Shown here in pieces: positions 47,350 through 57,753 of a stretch of DNA of 64,000 nucleotides. The stretch covers positions 1-64,000 of the forward strand of contig NZ_JAHBAK020000017.1 in assembly GCF_018500155.2 (NCBI RefSeq). The letters run 5' to 3'. The stretch is from Polynucleobacter sp. GTDB taxonomy: Bacteria; Pseudomonadota; Gammaproteobacteria; Burkholderiales; Burkholderiaceae. Within the stretch, counting starts at the first letter, position 1. Every line of letters starts with the position of its first letter. Below the pieces are notes generated by a model. It made no database searches. It worked only from the letters and a program-made list of their open reading frames with translations, and was not told the origin of the DNA. Position numbers and translations under genes: made by a program.

Positions 47350-48627
47350 ATGAAAATTCTTCTGATTGGATCCGGTGGTCGTGAACATGCCTTAGCTTGG
47401 AAGCTAGCGCAATCCCCGCAGGTACAAACTGTCTACGTTGCTCCTGGCAATGGTGGCACTGCTAGCGCAAAACACAGCGGAGCCAGAATTGAAAACTTGC
47501 CTATTACAGGACTTCAAGAACTCGCCGACTTTGCAAAAAGAGAAAAGATTCATCTCACCGTAGTGGGCCCTGAGGCGCCACTTGCAGCAGGTATTGTGGA
47601 TGTGTTCCGTAATAATGGCTTGCGTATTTTTGGACCAACACAATTAGCAGCGCAGCTTGAGTCCTCCAAAGACTTTTCCAAAGCGTTTATGAAACGCCAT
47701 GGCATCCCTACTGCCGACTATCAAACATTTTCAAATGCACTGCAAGCACACGCCTATATTGATGCCAAGGGTGCGCCGATTGTGATCAAGGCTGATGGCT
47801 TAGCAGCAGGCAAAGGTGTAGTGGTCGCAATGAGTCTAGAAGAAGCGCATGCTGCTGTTGACATGATGTTGGCTGACAACAAATTAGGTAATGCTGGTGC
47901 TCGGGTTGTCATCGAAGAATTCCTCACAGGTGAAGAAGCCAGTTTTATTGTCCTAGTGGACGGTAAAAATGTATTGGCTTTAGCAACAAGCCAAGATCAC
48001 AAACGCTTATTAGATGCAGACCAAGGGCCCAACACTGGCGGTATGGGTGCTTACTCACCAGCACCAGTGGTGACCCCTGAAATCCATGCACGTGCATTAC
48101 GCGAAGTGATTCTTCCTACAGTCAAAGGCATGGAGGCAGATGGCATCCCCTACACCGGTTTCCTCTATGCAGGCCTCATGATTGCTCCAGACGGAAAAAT
48201 CAAAACCCTCGAATTTAATTGCCGTATGGGAGATCCTGAAACGCAACCTATCATGGCTCGTTTACGCAGCGACCTCGTCAACGCCCTGGATCATGCCGTG
48301 GACGGCAAACTCAATGAAGTCGAGCTTGAGTGGGATCGTCGTACTGCACTAGGCGTCGTCTTAGCGGCTCATAACTACCCAGACACCCCGCGCAATGGCG
48401 ATGTGATCAATGGCATCCCCGCGGATACAGAGAGTCAGATCACTTTCCACGCTGGCACTAAATTGCAAGATGGTAAGGTGGTCACCTCTGGTGGACGTGT
48501 ACTCTGTGTAGTAGGTCTTGCAGATACTGTGCGCGGCGCTCAACAAAAAGCCTACGATGCGATTAGCAAAATTCATTTTGATGGCATGCAATACCGTCAA
48601 GATATTGGATATCGCGCTATCAAATAA
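47350..48627 (+). CDS. purD: Phosphoribosylamine--glycine ligase
   Basis: Second step of purine synthesis: phosphoribosylamine + glycine + ATP to GAR. 425 aa, ATP-grasp fold, with N-terminal '[23 protein letters not shown]', '[14 protein letters not shown]' near residue 150, and the signature '[11 protein letters not shown]' near residue 292. Confidence 0.97.
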   Translation: MKILLIGSGGREHALAWKLAQSPQVQTVYVAPGNGGTASAKHSGARIENLPITGLQELADFAKREKIHLTVVGPEAPLAAGIVDVFRNNGLRIFGPTQLAAQLESSKDFSKAFMKRHGIPTADYQTFSNALQAHAYIDAKGAPIVIKADGLAAGKGVVVAMSLEEAHAAVDMMLADNKLGNAGARVVIEEFLTGEEASFIVLVDGKNVLALATSQDHKRLLDADQGPNTGGMGAYSPAPVVTPEIHARALREVILPTVKGMEADGIPYTGFLYAGLMIAPDGKIKTLEFNCRMGDPETQPIMARLRSDLVNALDHAVDGKLNEVELEWDRRTALGVVLAAHNYPDTPRNGDVINGIPADTESQITFHAGTKLQDGKVVTSGGRVLCVVGLADTVRGAQQKAYDAISKIHFDGMQYRQDIGYRAIK

Positions 48628-48649
48628 ATCTCATTATTCATTTACGATC

Positions 48650-49582
48650 TTGTCCGCACAACCTACTCAAATCAATATCGCCGCTCTCAAAGAGTATTTT
48701 TTGGGCTTGCAAGATCGCATTACGAATGCAATGGGCGCCTTAGATGGCAAAGCCTTTATTGCTGATGAATGGCATAAACCGGAAGATAGCAAATTAAAAG
48801 GTTATGGTCGCACTTGCATCATCGATGGCGGCAACATATTAGAGAAAGGCGGTGTAGGCTTTTCTCATGTACGCGGTGATCAGATGCCCCCATCCGCCTC
48901 GCACCATCGCCCTGAGGTGGCTGGTCGTAGCTTTGAGGCCATGGGCGTCTCTTTAGTTTTTCATCCAAACAATCCCAAAGTTCCTACCACCCATATGAAT
49001 GTGCGCTGCTTTATCGCACAAGCACCCGACAAAGAGCCAGTATGGTGGTTTGGAGGTGGATTTGACTTAACTCCCTATTATGGAGTTGATGAGGACTGCA
49101 AGCACTTTCATCAAACCGCTAAAAATGCTTTAGACCCTTTTGGTAATGAACTCTATCCCCGCTTCAAAAAGTGGTGTGATGAATATTTCTACTTAAAGCA
49201 TCGCGAAGAACCTAGAGGCATTGGCGGTATTTTCTTTGATGACTTTAATGAGCTCGGATTTGAAAAGAGCTTTGCGATTACTCGTGCAGTCGGCGATGCA
49301 TTTATACAAGACTACTTGCCCATAGTTGAGCGACGCTATCAAGATACCTTTACCCCTGCTGAAAAATCTTTTCAAGAGTATCGGCGTGGACGTTATGTTG
49401 AATACAACCTCATATTCGATCGTGGCACCATTTTTGGCTTGCACTCAGGAGGACGTACAGAGTCTATCCTCATGTCTATGCCACCCGTTGTGCAATGGCG
49501 TTACAACTGGCATCCAGAGCCTGGCACACCTGAAGCAAAACTCTATGATCACTACCTCAAGCCACGCGATTGGCTAGCCTGA
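48650..49582 (+). CDS. hemF: Aerobic coproporphyrinogen III oxidase
   Basis: Oxygen-dependent conversion of coproporphyrinogen III to protoporphyrinogen IX in haem synthesis. Signature '[20 protein letters not shown]' near residue 130, '[26 protein letters not shown]', and the end '[21 protein letters not shown]'. The open frame begins inside purD; the most likely start is the TTG at 48650 ([17 protein letters not shown]), giving 310 aa, the usual size. No clear Shine-Dalgarno, so the start is uncertain by several codons. Overlaps nadD by 13 bp. Confidence 0.93.
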   Translation: MSAQPTQINIAALKEYFLGLQDRITNAMGALDGKAFIADEWHKPEDSKLKGYGRTCIIDGGNILEKGGVGFSHVRGDQMPPSASHHRPEVAGRSFEAMGVSLVFHPNNPKVPTTHMNVRCFIAQAPDKEPVWWFGGGFDLTPYYGVDEDCKHFHQTAKNALDPFGNELYPRFKKWCDEYFYLKHREEPRGIGGIFFDDFNELGFEKSFAITRAVGDAFIQDYLPIVERRYQDTFTPAEKSFQEYRRGRYVEYNLIFDRGTIFGLHSGGRTESILMSMPPVVQWRYNWHPEPGTPEAKLYDHYLKPRDWLA

Positions 49583-50283
49583 GTCAAACAGCTTTGAACA
49601 CACCCCAAAAAATTGGCATTCTGGGCGGAACGTTTGATCCGCCACATATCGGGCATCTCAAATTAGCAACCCACTTTGCCAAAACGCTGAACTTGGATAC
49701 CTTATTACTCATTCCAAGTGGAGAGCCCTGGCAGAAGGGGGCGCATATTACCTCTGCCAACATTCGCTATCAATTAACTGAAGCTGCTGGCATCGATTTG
49801 GCGCGAGCCTTTCTGTATCTCAAAATACCTACCCAGGTTGGTATTGATCGCATCGAGGTAGACCGCGCTGGCCCAAGTTACGCCGTTGATACCGCACAAG
49901 CACTACGGGAGCGGTTTGGACCCACTGCCAATTTAATTTGGCTGATGGGGGTCGATTCCTTACTCACTCTACCCAGCTGGCATCGTTGGCAAGAGTTCAC
50001 TCAATTGATCAATATTGCTGTTGCTAGTCGGCCCAATTACCAGCTCACTGCGCAATTGGATACAGCATTGAGCGCTTATATCACTGGGCACCAGGTACTT
50101 GAGGCTAAAGATCTTGAAAAATATCCTTCTGGCCATATATGGATTGATGAACATCTGGCTATCAATTTATCTTCAACCGATCTAAGAAAACACCTGCATT
50201 CCTCGGCTAGAGGTTCTATTGACGCAGAGCAAATACCGTCTCATACCCTTGAAATCATCAATAAATTAGGCTTGTACCAATAA
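49570..50283 (+). CDS. nadD: Nicotinate-nucleotide adenylyltransferase
   Basis: Transfers AMP to nicotinate mononucleotide in NAD synthesis. '[20 protein letters not shown]' holds the HxGH nucleotidyltransferase motif; '[19 protein letters not shown]' and the C-terminal 'ISSTDLR'-type motif (here [10 protein letters not shown]) are typical. No ATG exists near the start; TTG at 49570 (237 aa, overlapping hemF) or TTG at 49594 (229 aa) are both possible. Confidence 0.93.
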   Translation: MASLSQTALNTPQKIGILGGTFDPPHIGHLKLATHFAKTLNLDTLLLIPSGEPWQKGAHITSANIRYQLTEAAGIDLARAFLYLKIPTQVGIDRIEVDRAGPSYAVDTAQALRERFGPTANLIWLMGVDSLLTLPSWHRWQEFTQLINIAVASRPNYQLTAQLDTALSAYITGHQVLEAKDLEKYPSGHIWIDEHLAINLSSTDLRKHLHSSARGSIDAEQIPSHTLEIINKLGLYQ

Positions 50284-50329
50284 GCAAGCTAAGATTAACT
50301 CCACACTTATAGAAAATCGTACATACGCC

Positions 50330-50719
50330 ATGGACTTACGTAAATTACAACGCGTCATCATTGATGCCCTAGAGGATGTCAAAGCACAGGACATTCGTGT
50401 TTATGACACCTCCAAGCTTAGTGAATTGTTTGATCGCGTCATCATCGCCACAGGTTCTAGCAATCGGCAAACCCGCTCGCTCGCCATGTCGGTAAAAGAA
50501 GAGGTCAACGCTAAAGGCGGCGAAGTCATCTCGATCGAAGGATTAGAAACCGGTGAATGGGTGTTAGTGGATTGCGGTGACATTGTGGTGCATATTCTGC
50601 AGCCCATGCTTCGCTCCTACTATCAACTCGAGGGTATGTGGGGAGCAAAACCTGTTCGCGTAAAACTGGCGGGCGCCAAAGGCCTAGTCAAGGCCAGTGA
50701 ATCTGATGAAGATGAGTGA
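50330..50719 (+). CDS. rsfS: Ribosomal silencing factor RsfS
   Basis: 129-aa protein of the RsfS/Iojap family that binds uL14 and blocks subunit joining in starvation. Family wording: 'DIRVYDTSKLSELFDRVIIATGSSNRQTRSLA', 'EGLETGEWVLVDCGDIVVHI'. Lies between nadD and rlmH as in many bacteria. Confidence 0.95.
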   Translation: MDLRKLQRVIIDALEDVKAQDIRVYDTSKLSELFDRVIIATGSSNRQTRSLAMSVKEEVNAKGGEVISIEGLETGEWVLVDCGDIVVHILQPMLRSYYQLEGMWGAKPVRVKLAGAKGLVKASESDEDE

Positions 50720-50744
50720 CGATTAATTTCATCTTGAAGTACGT

Positions 50745-51188
50745 ATGCGTTTAACCATTGTCTCTGTTGGCCACAAAATGCCAGAATGGGTAGCTACAGC
50801 AACCCATGATTACGTCAAGCGCATGCCGGCAGATTGCAGTATCGACATTAAAGAAATTAAACCGGATCTCACGCCTGCCAAAGAGGCAAGCAAAATTTTG
50901 GCAGCAATACCCAAAGGCTCACGAGTCATTGCACTTGATGAGCGCGGTAAAGATCAAACCACTCAAAACCTGGCAAACCAATTAGCCCGCTGGCGACAAG
51001 AAGGCGATGACATCACTTTCTTGATAGGCGGGGCTGATGGCTTAGACAGTAGCCTTAAAACGGGAGCTCAAGAAATGTGGCGCCTATCTAGTCTCACATT
51101 GCCGCATGCTATGGCCAGAGTGTTGCTGGTTGAGCAGCTTTATCGTGCTTGGACGATTTTGCAAGGTCACCCCTACCATCGCGAGTAA
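50745..51188 (+). CDS. rlmH: 23S rRNA (pseudouridine1915-N3)-methyltransferase
   Basis: 147-aa SPOUT methyltransferase modifying helix 69 of 23S rRNA. 'MRLTIVSVGHKMPEWV' at the start, the SAM-binding knot 'ITFLIGGADGLDSSLK' near residue 90, and the C-terminal HPYHRE that ends nearly all RlmH proteins. Slightly shorter than the 155 aa of E. coli. The downstream maf gene starts 5 bp after the stop. Confidence 0.96.
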   Translation: MRLTIVSVGHKMPEWVATATHDYVKRMPADCSIDIKEIKPDLTPAKEASKILAAIPKGSRVIALDERGKDQTTQNLANQLARWRQEGDDITFLIGGADGLDSSLKTGAQEMWRLSSLTLPHAMARVLLVEQLYRAWTILQGHPYHRE

Positions 51189-51192
51189 CACC

Positions 51193-51816
51193 TTGAGTCC
51201 ATTCATCTATCTTGCATCACAAAGCCCGCGCCGCCAAGAACTGCTAAAGCAAATTGGGGTTCGCTATGAGATGTTATTACCAGCAGCAAATGAAGATACC
51301 GAGAGTATTGAAATCCCCCACTCAAATGAGTCTGCACATACCTATGTTGAGCGTGTCACGAAGGCTAAATGCCAAGTAGCCCTCAAGCGTTGGAAAGAAA
51401 ATGAGTTGCCTTGGGCTCCCATTCTCTGTGCAGACACTACTGTTAGTCTTCCCGGTCATAGTGAAGGGGAAATTCTGGGCAAACCTACAAATGCAGAAGA
51501 TGCCGCACGCATTCTGAGCATGCTCAGCGGGAAAGTGCATGAAGTAATTACCGGAGTTGCCGTGATTAGCAAGCCCGAAGAGCCCCCTCTTTTTGCATTA
51601 CAAGTTTCTGAAGTCAAATTTGCCGCCCTCACCAATGAACAAATTAACACCTACATTGCCAGTGGTGAACCCTTTGGCAAGGCTGGAGCATACGGCATTC
51701 AAGGGCTTGCCAGTGCCTTTATTTGCTCCATTAAGGGTAGCTATAGCGGTATCATGGGACTTCCTCTTTATGAAACCGCTCAATTATTAGCTCGTGCTCA
51801 ATTTCACTGCATATGA
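51193..51816 (+). CDS. maf: Maf-family nucleotide pyrophosphatase
   Basis: House-cleaning nucleoside triphosphate pyrophosphatase of about 207 aa. Conserved 'LASQSPRRQELL' at the start, 'LCADTTVSL' with the catalytic Asp near residue 76, and 'GEPFGKAGAYGIQG' near residue 158. The frame is open back into rlmH, but the first family residue fits a TTG start at 51193. Stop overlaps rng by 4 bp. Which nucleotide (m7GTP, dTTP/UTP) is the substrate cannot be told by eye. Confidence 0.92.
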   Translation: MSPFIYLASQSPRRQELLKQIGVRYEMLLPAANEDTESIEIPHSNESAHTYVERVTKAKCQVALKRWKENELPWAPILCADTTVSLPGHSEGEILGKPTNAEDAARILSMLSGKVHEVITGVAVISKPEEPPLFALQVSEVKFAALTNEQINTYIASGEPFGKAGAYGIQGLASAFICSIKGSYSGIMGLPLYETAQLLARAQFHCI

Positions 51817-53276
51817 ATGAAGAAATTTTAATTAACATTACCCCGCAAGAAACACGGGTTGCACTGATTCAGCAAGGGGCTGTTCAAGAGCTACAAATTG
51901 AGAGAACTCGTCAACGCGGTATTGTTGGCAATATTTATTTAGCTAAAGTTGTACGTGTTTTGCCGGGCATGCAATCTGCTTTTATTGATGTTGGTCTTGA
52001 GCGCACTGCTTTTATGCATGTTGCTGATATCACCCAGAATAATCCGCAAGCGCAAATAGAAAAGCTGCTCTTTGAAGGACAAACTTTACTGGTACAAGTT
52101 TTAAAGGACCCATTGGGAACCAAAGGAGCTAGATTAACCACTCAGCTCAGTATTGCCGGTCGCAATTTAGTGTATCTACCGCCGGCTGGCACAGATGCAG
52201 CCACTGAGAAATACATTGGCGTCTCACAACGCATTGACCAACCTGAAGAGCGTGAGGCGATTAAATCTCGCCTCGCTGGTTTAATGGCGGATGATGAAAA
52301 AGGCGGCATCATCGTACGTACCAGCGCCCAAGACGCATCGGACATTGAACTCATGAACGATATGCGTTATTTGCGGATGACCTGGGAAAGCCTTCGGGAA
52401 GCCATGAAACATAAAGCGGCTCCAAGCTTGCTCTACCAGGATTTAAGTCTTGCTGAACGCGTATTACGGGATGTTGCGAGTGAAGACACTACGCAAATCC
52501 GAGTTGATTCGGCTGAAAACTTTGAAAAACTCAAAAACTTTGCCAATTTGTATATGCCCAATCTGCTGGGTAAGCTATCACTGCATCGTGGCGAACGCGC
52601 CCTCTTTGATTTATTCGATGTGGATGCGGAAATTAACAAAGCCTTGGGGCGCCGCGTTGACTTAAAGTCTGGCGGATATTTAATGATCGACCAGACAGAG
52701 TCGATGACCACCATTGATGTTAATACCGGTAGCTATGTTGGTGCACGCAATTTAGATGACACGGTTTTTAAAACAAATCTTGAGGCAGCGCAAGCCATTG
52801 CCCGTCAGTTACGCTTACGCAATCTTGGTGGCATCATCATCATTGATTTTATTGACATGATCAGCAAGGATCATCAAGAATCCGTATTAAATGAGCTACG
52901 CCGCAACTTAGAGCGCGATCATGCTCGTACTTCAGTGAGTGATTTTTCTTCCCTAGGTTTGGTAGAAATGACTCGTAAACGCACACGCGAGTCTCTTGCC
53001 CATATTACCTGCGAGCCTTGCTCTACCTGCCTTGGCAAGGGTGAAATCAAAACTGCACAAACGATTTGCTATGAAATTTTGCGAGAAATTGTGCGCGAAC
53101 ATCGTCAATTTAACCCACGCGAATTTCGTATTGTGGCCGCGCCAGATGTGATTGACCTCTTTCTTGAAGAAGAGAATCAATTCTTGGCGCAGTTGGGTGA
53201 CTTTATTAGTAAACCTATTACCCTACAAGCAGAGGGAAGTTTTCGCCAAGAGCAATACGATATTGTTCTGAGTTAA
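51813..53276 (+). CDS. rng: Ribonuclease G
   Basis: 487-aa endoribonuclease of the RNase E/G family for 16S rRNA 5' maturation and mRNA decay. Order: S1 domain (about 37-130, '[35 protein letters not shown]'), 5' sensor and DNase I-like domain with '[50 protein letters not shown]', then the zinc-link motif C-x2-C ([11 protein letters not shown]) near residue 405. No long C-terminal scaffold, so RNase G rather than E. Its stop overlaps the convergent msbA stop by 4 bp. Confidence 0.95.
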   Translation: MNEEILINITPQETRVALIQQGAVQELQIERTRQRGIVGNIYLAKVVRVLPGMQSAFIDVGLERTAFMHVADITQNNPQAQIEKLLFEGQTLLVQVLKDPLGTKGARLTTQLSIAGRNLVYLPPAGTDAATEKYIGVSQRIDQPEEREAIKSRLAGLMADDEKGGIIVRTSAQDASDIELMNDMRYLRMTWESLREAMKHKAAPSLLYQDLSLAERVLRDVASEDTTQIRVDSAENFEKLKNFANLYMPNLLGKLSLHRGERALFDLFDVDAEINKALGRRVDLKSGGYLMIDQTESMTTIDVNTGSYVGARNLDDTVFKTNLEAAQAIARQLRLRNLGGIIIIDFIDMISKDHQESVLNELRRNLERDHARTSVSDFSSLGLVEMTRKRTRESLAHITCEPCSTCLGKGEIKTAQTICYEILREIVREHRQFNPREFRIVAAPDVIDLFLEEENQFLAQLGDFISKPITLQAEGSFRQEQYDIVLS

Positions 53277-55036
53277 GCGTTTGAAAACTGTATGCGGTGC
53301 AAGTTAGCATACAGACCATCCAGCTTGAGAAGCTCTTCGTGAGTGCCGTTCTCCACAATCTTGCCATGCTCCAACACCACAATACGATCAGCATGCTCAA
53401 TCGTTGATAAGCGATGCGCAATAACTAAGGTGGTGCGACCAGCCATCAATCGCTCTAGTGCATCCTGGACTTGGCGCTCTGACTCAGAATCGAGCGCCGA
53501 AGTAGCTTCATCCAATATCAATATTGGGGCATTTTTGTATATAGCGCGGGCTATGGCCAGGCGCTGACGTTGGCCGCCCGATAAGCGATTACCGTTATCA
53601 CCCACAATCGAATCGATTCCATCTGGAAGTTCTCGGAGCAAGCCACCGAGATTAGCTGCTTCTAGGGCCTCGATGACGCGTCCGCGATCAATGCCCTCTT
53701 GACCTACCGCACCATAGGCAATGTTTGCAGCAATCGTGTCATTAAACAATATGAGATCCTGACTCACAAAGGCAATTTGTTTGCGCACGTCGGCCAGCAC
53801 AATATCTTCTAGTGGAAGATCGTCTAAATAAATATGACCACTGGTCGGTTTAAAAAAGCGGGGCAACAAATTGACGAGCGTCGATTTTCCGCCACCAGAC
53901 GGCCCGACAAATGCAATCACGTCACCAGGTTGAATAGTCAAATTGATATTGCTTAATGCTTCTTGACGCCCTTCCTCTTGCTCGTAAGAGAACCCTACAT
54001 TTTCAAAACGAATTGCACCCTTAGCCTTATCTAAAGACCTCATATTTTGGCGGCGGTCTTCATCCTCTTCAAAAGGTTGATCCATCAAACCAAAAATCAT
54101 CTCAGCCGCAGTCAAGCCCCGCTGTAATGGTTGGTTGATATCGGCGAGGTGTTTTAAAGGTGAGATCACCAACATCATGGCAGTGATAAAGGAGGCAAAT
54201 CCACCAACCGTTGTTCCTTCTGTAGCAGACTGCATCAAGGCAATCACCAACACCACCGACAAGGCCATGGAGGCTATTAACTGGGTGATTGGCTGATTGA
54301 GACCGCCAGCAACGGCAGACTTTAAGGCAAATTGGCGTAAACGCTCTGCCTTTTGCGCAAAGCGATGCATCTCATATTCTTGGGCGCCATGCACTTTGAC
54401 AATCTTGTAACCCGCGGTAGATTCTTCGACGATATAAGCTAAATCACTGGTTAAAGTTTGTTGCTCACGATTTAATACTCGCAGACGCTTATTGATTTTT
54501 TTCATAATCAAAGCGATGACTGGAAAAATAATTAGCACTACTAAAGTCAATTTCCAGTTGAGATAAATTAAATATCCAATGAGTCCGATGACGGTCAAAG
54601 AGTCACGCACTAAGCTAATGAGTACGCCACCCATAATGGAAAGCACATTGTTGACTTCAAATACAACCGCATTAATTAAATGGGATGCAGAATTCTTTTG
54701 GAAAAAAGTAGTACGTGCATGCAACAACGATTGGAACATTTGCTCACGAAGTTTGAGAAGAACTTCGTTAATCACCTTCGTCAACAAATAATTTGACAAA
54801 AATTGCGCCAGACTGCGGACAATTGCTAACCCCACCAGAAAAACAGGAACTTGCCAAAGCTTGCTATTGAGCTGTCCAGTGAACCCCCGATCCAATAAAG
54901 GCTTCATTAAGGCGGGAATGGATGTTTCGGCAGCAGCGACAAAAGCCATGGCTACTAGGGAGCCAATAATGAGCCCAATATGGGGCTTTAGATACGAAAT
55001 TAAGCGATTTAGAGCAGTACGGTCTTGAGCATTCAT
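53273..55036 (-). CDS. msbA: Lipid A export ATP-binding/permease MsbA
   Basis: 587-aa half-transporter flipping lipid A-core across the inner membrane. N-terminal six-helix ABC exporter domain (1-320). The ATPase has Walker A '[19 protein letters not shown]', signature '[15 protein letters not shown]', Walker B '[12 protein letters not shown]' and H-loop 'IAHRLSTI'. The open frame extends 45 codons beyond, but the ATG at 55036 ([19 protein letters not shown]) is the normal start. Divergent from a KdtX/WaaE-type glycosyltransferase with only 10 bp between start codons. Confidence 0.94.
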   Translation of the reverse strand: MNAQDRTALNRLISYLKPHIGLIIGSLVAMAFVAAAETSIPALMKPLLDRGFTGQLNSKLWQVPVFLVGLAIVRSLAQFLSNYLLTKVINEVLLKLREQMFQSLLHARTTFFQKNSASHLINAVVFEVNNVLSIMGGVLISLVRDSLTVIGLIGYLIYLNWKLTLVVLIIFPVIALIMKKINKRLRVLNREQQTLTSDLAYIVEESTAGYKIVKVHGAQEYEMHRFAQKAERLRQFALKSAVAGGLNQPITQLIASMALSVVLVIALMQSATEGTTVGGFASFITAMMLVISPLKHLADINQPLQRGLTAAEMIFGLMDQPFEEDEDRRQNMRSLDKAKGAIRFENVGFSYEQEEGRQEALSNINLTIQPGDVIAFVGPSGGGKSTLVNLLPRFFKPTSGHIYLDDLPLEDIVLADVRKQIAFVSQDLILFNDTIAANIAYGAVGQEGIDRGRVIEALEAANLGGLLRELPDGIDSIVGDNGNRLSGGQRQRLAIARAIYKNAPILILDEATSALDSESERQVQDALERLMAGRTTLVIAHRLSTIEHADRIVVLEHGKIVENGTHEELLKLDGLYANLHRIQFSNA

Positions 55037-55046
55037 ATAATGAATT

Positions 55047-55808
55047 ATGCCCACCTTATCAGTCATACTCATCACCCGTAATGAAGAGGCCAATTTAGAG
55101 GACTGTTTAGCCTCCTTGGACGGTATTGCCCAGCAATTGGTAATAGTGGATGCCAACAGCACCGACCGCACGGTAGAAATAGCCCAAAACTATGGGGCAA
55201 CCATTGCCAGGCCCTCTGATTGGCCGGGTTTTGGACCCCAAAAGAATCGGGCTTTAGATTTAGCTACGGGAGATTGGGTTCTCTCCTTAGATGCAGATGA
55301 ACGGCTAACCCCGGCCCTCAAATCTGAAATTCTGACGGCTATCCACCACAACGCCCATGTTGATTGCTTCGCTATTCCAAGGCTCTCCTGGTATTGTGGC
55401 CGCTTTATTCGCCATTCGGGGTGGAGTCCAGATTACGTGGACCGCCTATTTAAAAGAGGTACCGCCCGCTTCTCAGACGATTTAGTACATGAGCGACTCA
55501 TCCCTAGCGGCTCGGTAGCAAAACTCGAAAATCCGCTCTTACACTACAGCTTCATGAATTACTCCCAGGTTTTGCAAAAGCTCGATCGCTATTCAACTGC
55601 ATCAGCAGAGCAAGCTTTTGCTAAAGGCAAAACTGCCAGTCCTCTAAAGGCTGTACTACATGGCGCCTGGGCATTTATCCGCACCTACATTATTCGCGCA
55701 GGATTTTTAGATGGCGCGCAAGGATTTACCTTGGCTATTTCCAATGCTCAGGGAACCTACTATCGCTACATCAAGCTTTGGCATCTCCACCAGGAAGCGC
55801 GTAAATGA
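55047..55808 (+). CDS. Family 2 glycosyltransferase (KdtX/WaaE-like)
   Basis: 253-aa GT-A fold glycosyltransferase. '[42 protein letters not shown]' and the DxD-type '[13 protein letters not shown]' near residue 88 are typical, as is '[24 protein letters not shown]'. Closest known group is the LPS inner-core glucosyl/heptosyl transferases WaaE/KdtX. Starts a three-gene operon with two further glycosyltransferases. Confidence 0.9.
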   Translation: MPTLSVILITRNEEANLEDCLASLDGIAQQLVIVDANSTDRTVEIAQNYGATIARPSDWPGFGPQKNRALDLATGDWVLSLDADERLTPALKSEILTAIHHNAHVDCFAIPRLSWYCGRFIRHSGWSPDYVDRLFKRGTARFSDDLVHERLIPSGSVAKLENPLLHYSFMNYSQVLQKLDRYSTASAEQAFAKGKTASPLKAVLHGAWAFIRTYIIRAGFLDGAQGFTLAISNAQGTYYRYIKLWHLHQEARK

Positions 55809-56584
55809 TTTCTATTTTGCTGGCTACCTATAACTGGCCGCAAGCATTAAAGCTTTGCCTAGAATCATTAGCCACTCAAACAGAGCAAGATTTTGAAGTC
55901 ATCATTGCCGACGATGGATCCACTGAAAGCACAAAACAGATGATTGATGCTTTCAAAGCAACGAGCCCCTATCCCATTACGCACCTCTGGCAAGAAGACC
56001 TGGGGTTTCGTAAAACCCAAATCCTCAATCGAGCAATCGATGCCGCTCAAGGGGATTACCTCATCTTTTTAGATGGTGATTGTCTAGTGCAACCGGATTT
56101 TGTTGAACGTCATCGCCTATTAGCTCAACCTGGATATCTTGTCACCGGCAGTAGAGTCTTGTTAGATGAAAAACTGACTCAAGACCTATTAGTCTGGCCA
56201 AAGTGGGACTTTGCACGCTTGAGCTCGATGCTGCCAAGTGAGCGTCTGCGCGGTGGCATTAATAAATACCTGCCCTTAATCATTAAATTTGGTAATAGTA
56301 CATTGCGTGTTTACAAAAAATTTGTATGGCGACGCATCAAGGGATGCAATATGGCTTGCTGGAAAAAGGATGCCTTAGCAATTCAGGGTTTTGATGAATC
56401 AATGACGGGCTGGGGTCATGAAGATGCTGACTTTGTGTTTCGCTTACAGCGCCACCATATCAAACGTAAGTCAGGATCTTGGGCAACTGAGGTATTTCAT
56501 CTCTATCATCCTATACATGATCAAAGTAATGCTGCAGAAAATGCCCGCCGCGTCCGCGAAAAGATTCTGGCAAAAGCAATTTAA
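55805..56584 (+). CDS. Family 2 glycosyltransferase with galactosyltransferase-like C-terminus
   Basis: 259-aa GT2 enzyme: '[46 protein letters not shown]' with the D-D-G-S nucleotide site, 'YLIFLDGDCLVQPDF' with the DxD motif near residue 86, and 'CWKKDALAIQGFDESMTGWGHEDADFVFRL' near residue 190, the C-terminal domain of chondroitin-polymerase/galactosyltransferase-type proteins. Start overlaps the upstream gene (ATGA). Acceptor probably LPS core sugar or another surface glycan; not provable here. Confidence 0.9.
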   Translation: MISILLATYNWPQALKLCLESLATQTEQDFEVIIADDGSTESTKQMIDAFKATSPYPITHLWQEDLGFRKTQILNRAIDAAQGDYLIFLDGDCLVQPDFVERHRLLAQPGYLVTGSRVLLDEKLTQDLLVWPKWDFARLSSMLPSERLRGGINKYLPLIIKFGNSTLRVYKKFVWRRIKGCNMACWKKDALAIQGFDESMTGWGHEDADFVFRLQRHHIKRKSGSWATEVFHLYHPIHDQSNAAENARRVREKILAKAI

Positions 56585-56595
56585 AAGATTGAGTA

Positions 56596-57753
56596 ATGAG
56601 TCACCTTTCCACCTTTACGCCTAAAAGAGTCTTATTTATTGCTACTCGGCAAATTGGTGATGTTTTGGTCACTACGCCACTTATTGATCAGGCACGTCAA
56701 CTTTGGCCCAATGCCGAGTTTCATTTTTTGGGCTACCAAGGCAAGCTCGATATGATCAAAGGCAATCCCCATATTGATCAGATCATTGAAACTTCAGATC
56801 GGCCGCGTTTGCAGGAATATCTATCTTTACTCAAAAGACTTTTTTTGCGCTATGACCTTGCAGTTGTGACGCAACCAAGCGACAGAGCATATTTCTATGG
56901 CTTACTCTTCGCGTTTCACCGAGTAGGTGTTTTGGGTGGACACCCACAAGGAGAAAAGAGCAAGGCTGCAGAAAAATCCAAGCGACAAAATGCTTGGAAA
57001 AAATGGATCTCGTTATACAACATTGATGTGGATTATTTTTCACAGCACGTTATCACCGAGAAACTTCGTCTGCTCGAAGCCTTTTGCAAAAAACCGAGCG
57101 ATCTGTTTTTGAATCCTATTAACGTCACACCCCCAACAGGTCAAGCAATACCGCCAGTGATTGCAGGCCAACTGACACAACCCTATATCGTCATTCATCC
57201 CGGTCCGTTAACGGCTTATAAGCGCTGGCCACTGGCGCATTGGCAGCACTTGATCACATACTTAGCCAAGATGGGTTATCAGATCGTGCTTAGCGCATCT
57301 TCTGCAAATCAGGACGTACAACTTAACCGCGATATCGTATCTTTATTGGAGCCTGAGATTGCTGCCAAGGTGATAGATGCAGCCGGGCAACTCACGATCC
57401 CTCAGGCAGGATCTTTGCTGCGCGGTGCCACACTGTATATCGGGGTTGATACCTCTATTACCCACTTGGCGGCAGCCTGCAACACCCCAACTATTGCTCT
57501 GTTTGGTGCCACTCCCCCGACCAATTTTGGCCCTTGGCCAAACGGCTTTGTTGGGCAGCAACCATACCAATTACGCGCTCGTAACCAAACAGTCGGTGAC
57601 ATTACCATTTTGCAAGGTCCCGGTGAGTGCGTACCTTGTCGTAAAGCTGGCTGCTTAGATCGCGCCGATAGTTATAGCGAGTGTTTAGATTTTCTAGAGC
57701 CTGCACAAGTGATTGCAGCTGCGGTGAACGTGCTCAGTTCAGCAAAGATTTAG
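56596..57753 (+). CDS. Family 9 glycosyltransferase (heptosyltransferase-like)
   Basis: 385-aa GT-B fold enzyme of the ADP-heptose:LPS heptosyltransferase family. N-terminal 'KRVLFIATRQIGDVLVTTPLIDQARQLWPNAEFHFLGY', central 'VIHPGPLTAYKRWPLAHWQHLI' and 'YIGVDTSITHLAAACNTPTIALFGATPPTNFGPW' (donor site). A C-terminal cluster of cysteines (CVPCRKAGCLDRADSYSECLDFL) resembles those of other WaaC/WaaF/WaaQ-like members. Last gene of the operon; overlaps the convergent dnaE stop by 4 bp. Confidence 0.9.
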   Translation: MSHLSTFTPKRVLFIATRQIGDVLVTTPLIDQARQLWPNAEFHFLGYQGKLDMIKGNPHIDQIIETSDRPRLQEYLSLLKRLFLRYDLAVVTQPSDRAYFYGLLFAFHRVGVLGGHPQGEKSKAAEKSKRQNAWKKWISLYNIDVDYFSQHVITEKLRLLEAFCKKPSDLFLNPINVTPPTGQAIPPVIAGQLTQPYIVIHPGPLTAYKRWPLAHWQHLITYLAKMGYQIVLSASSANQDVQLNRDIVSLLEPEIAAKVIDAAGQLTIPQAGSLLRGATLYIGVDTSITHLAAACNTPTIALFGATPPTNFGPWPNGFVGQQPYQLRARNQTVGDITILQGPGECVPCRKAGCLDRADSYSECLDFLEPAQVIAAAVNVLSSAKI

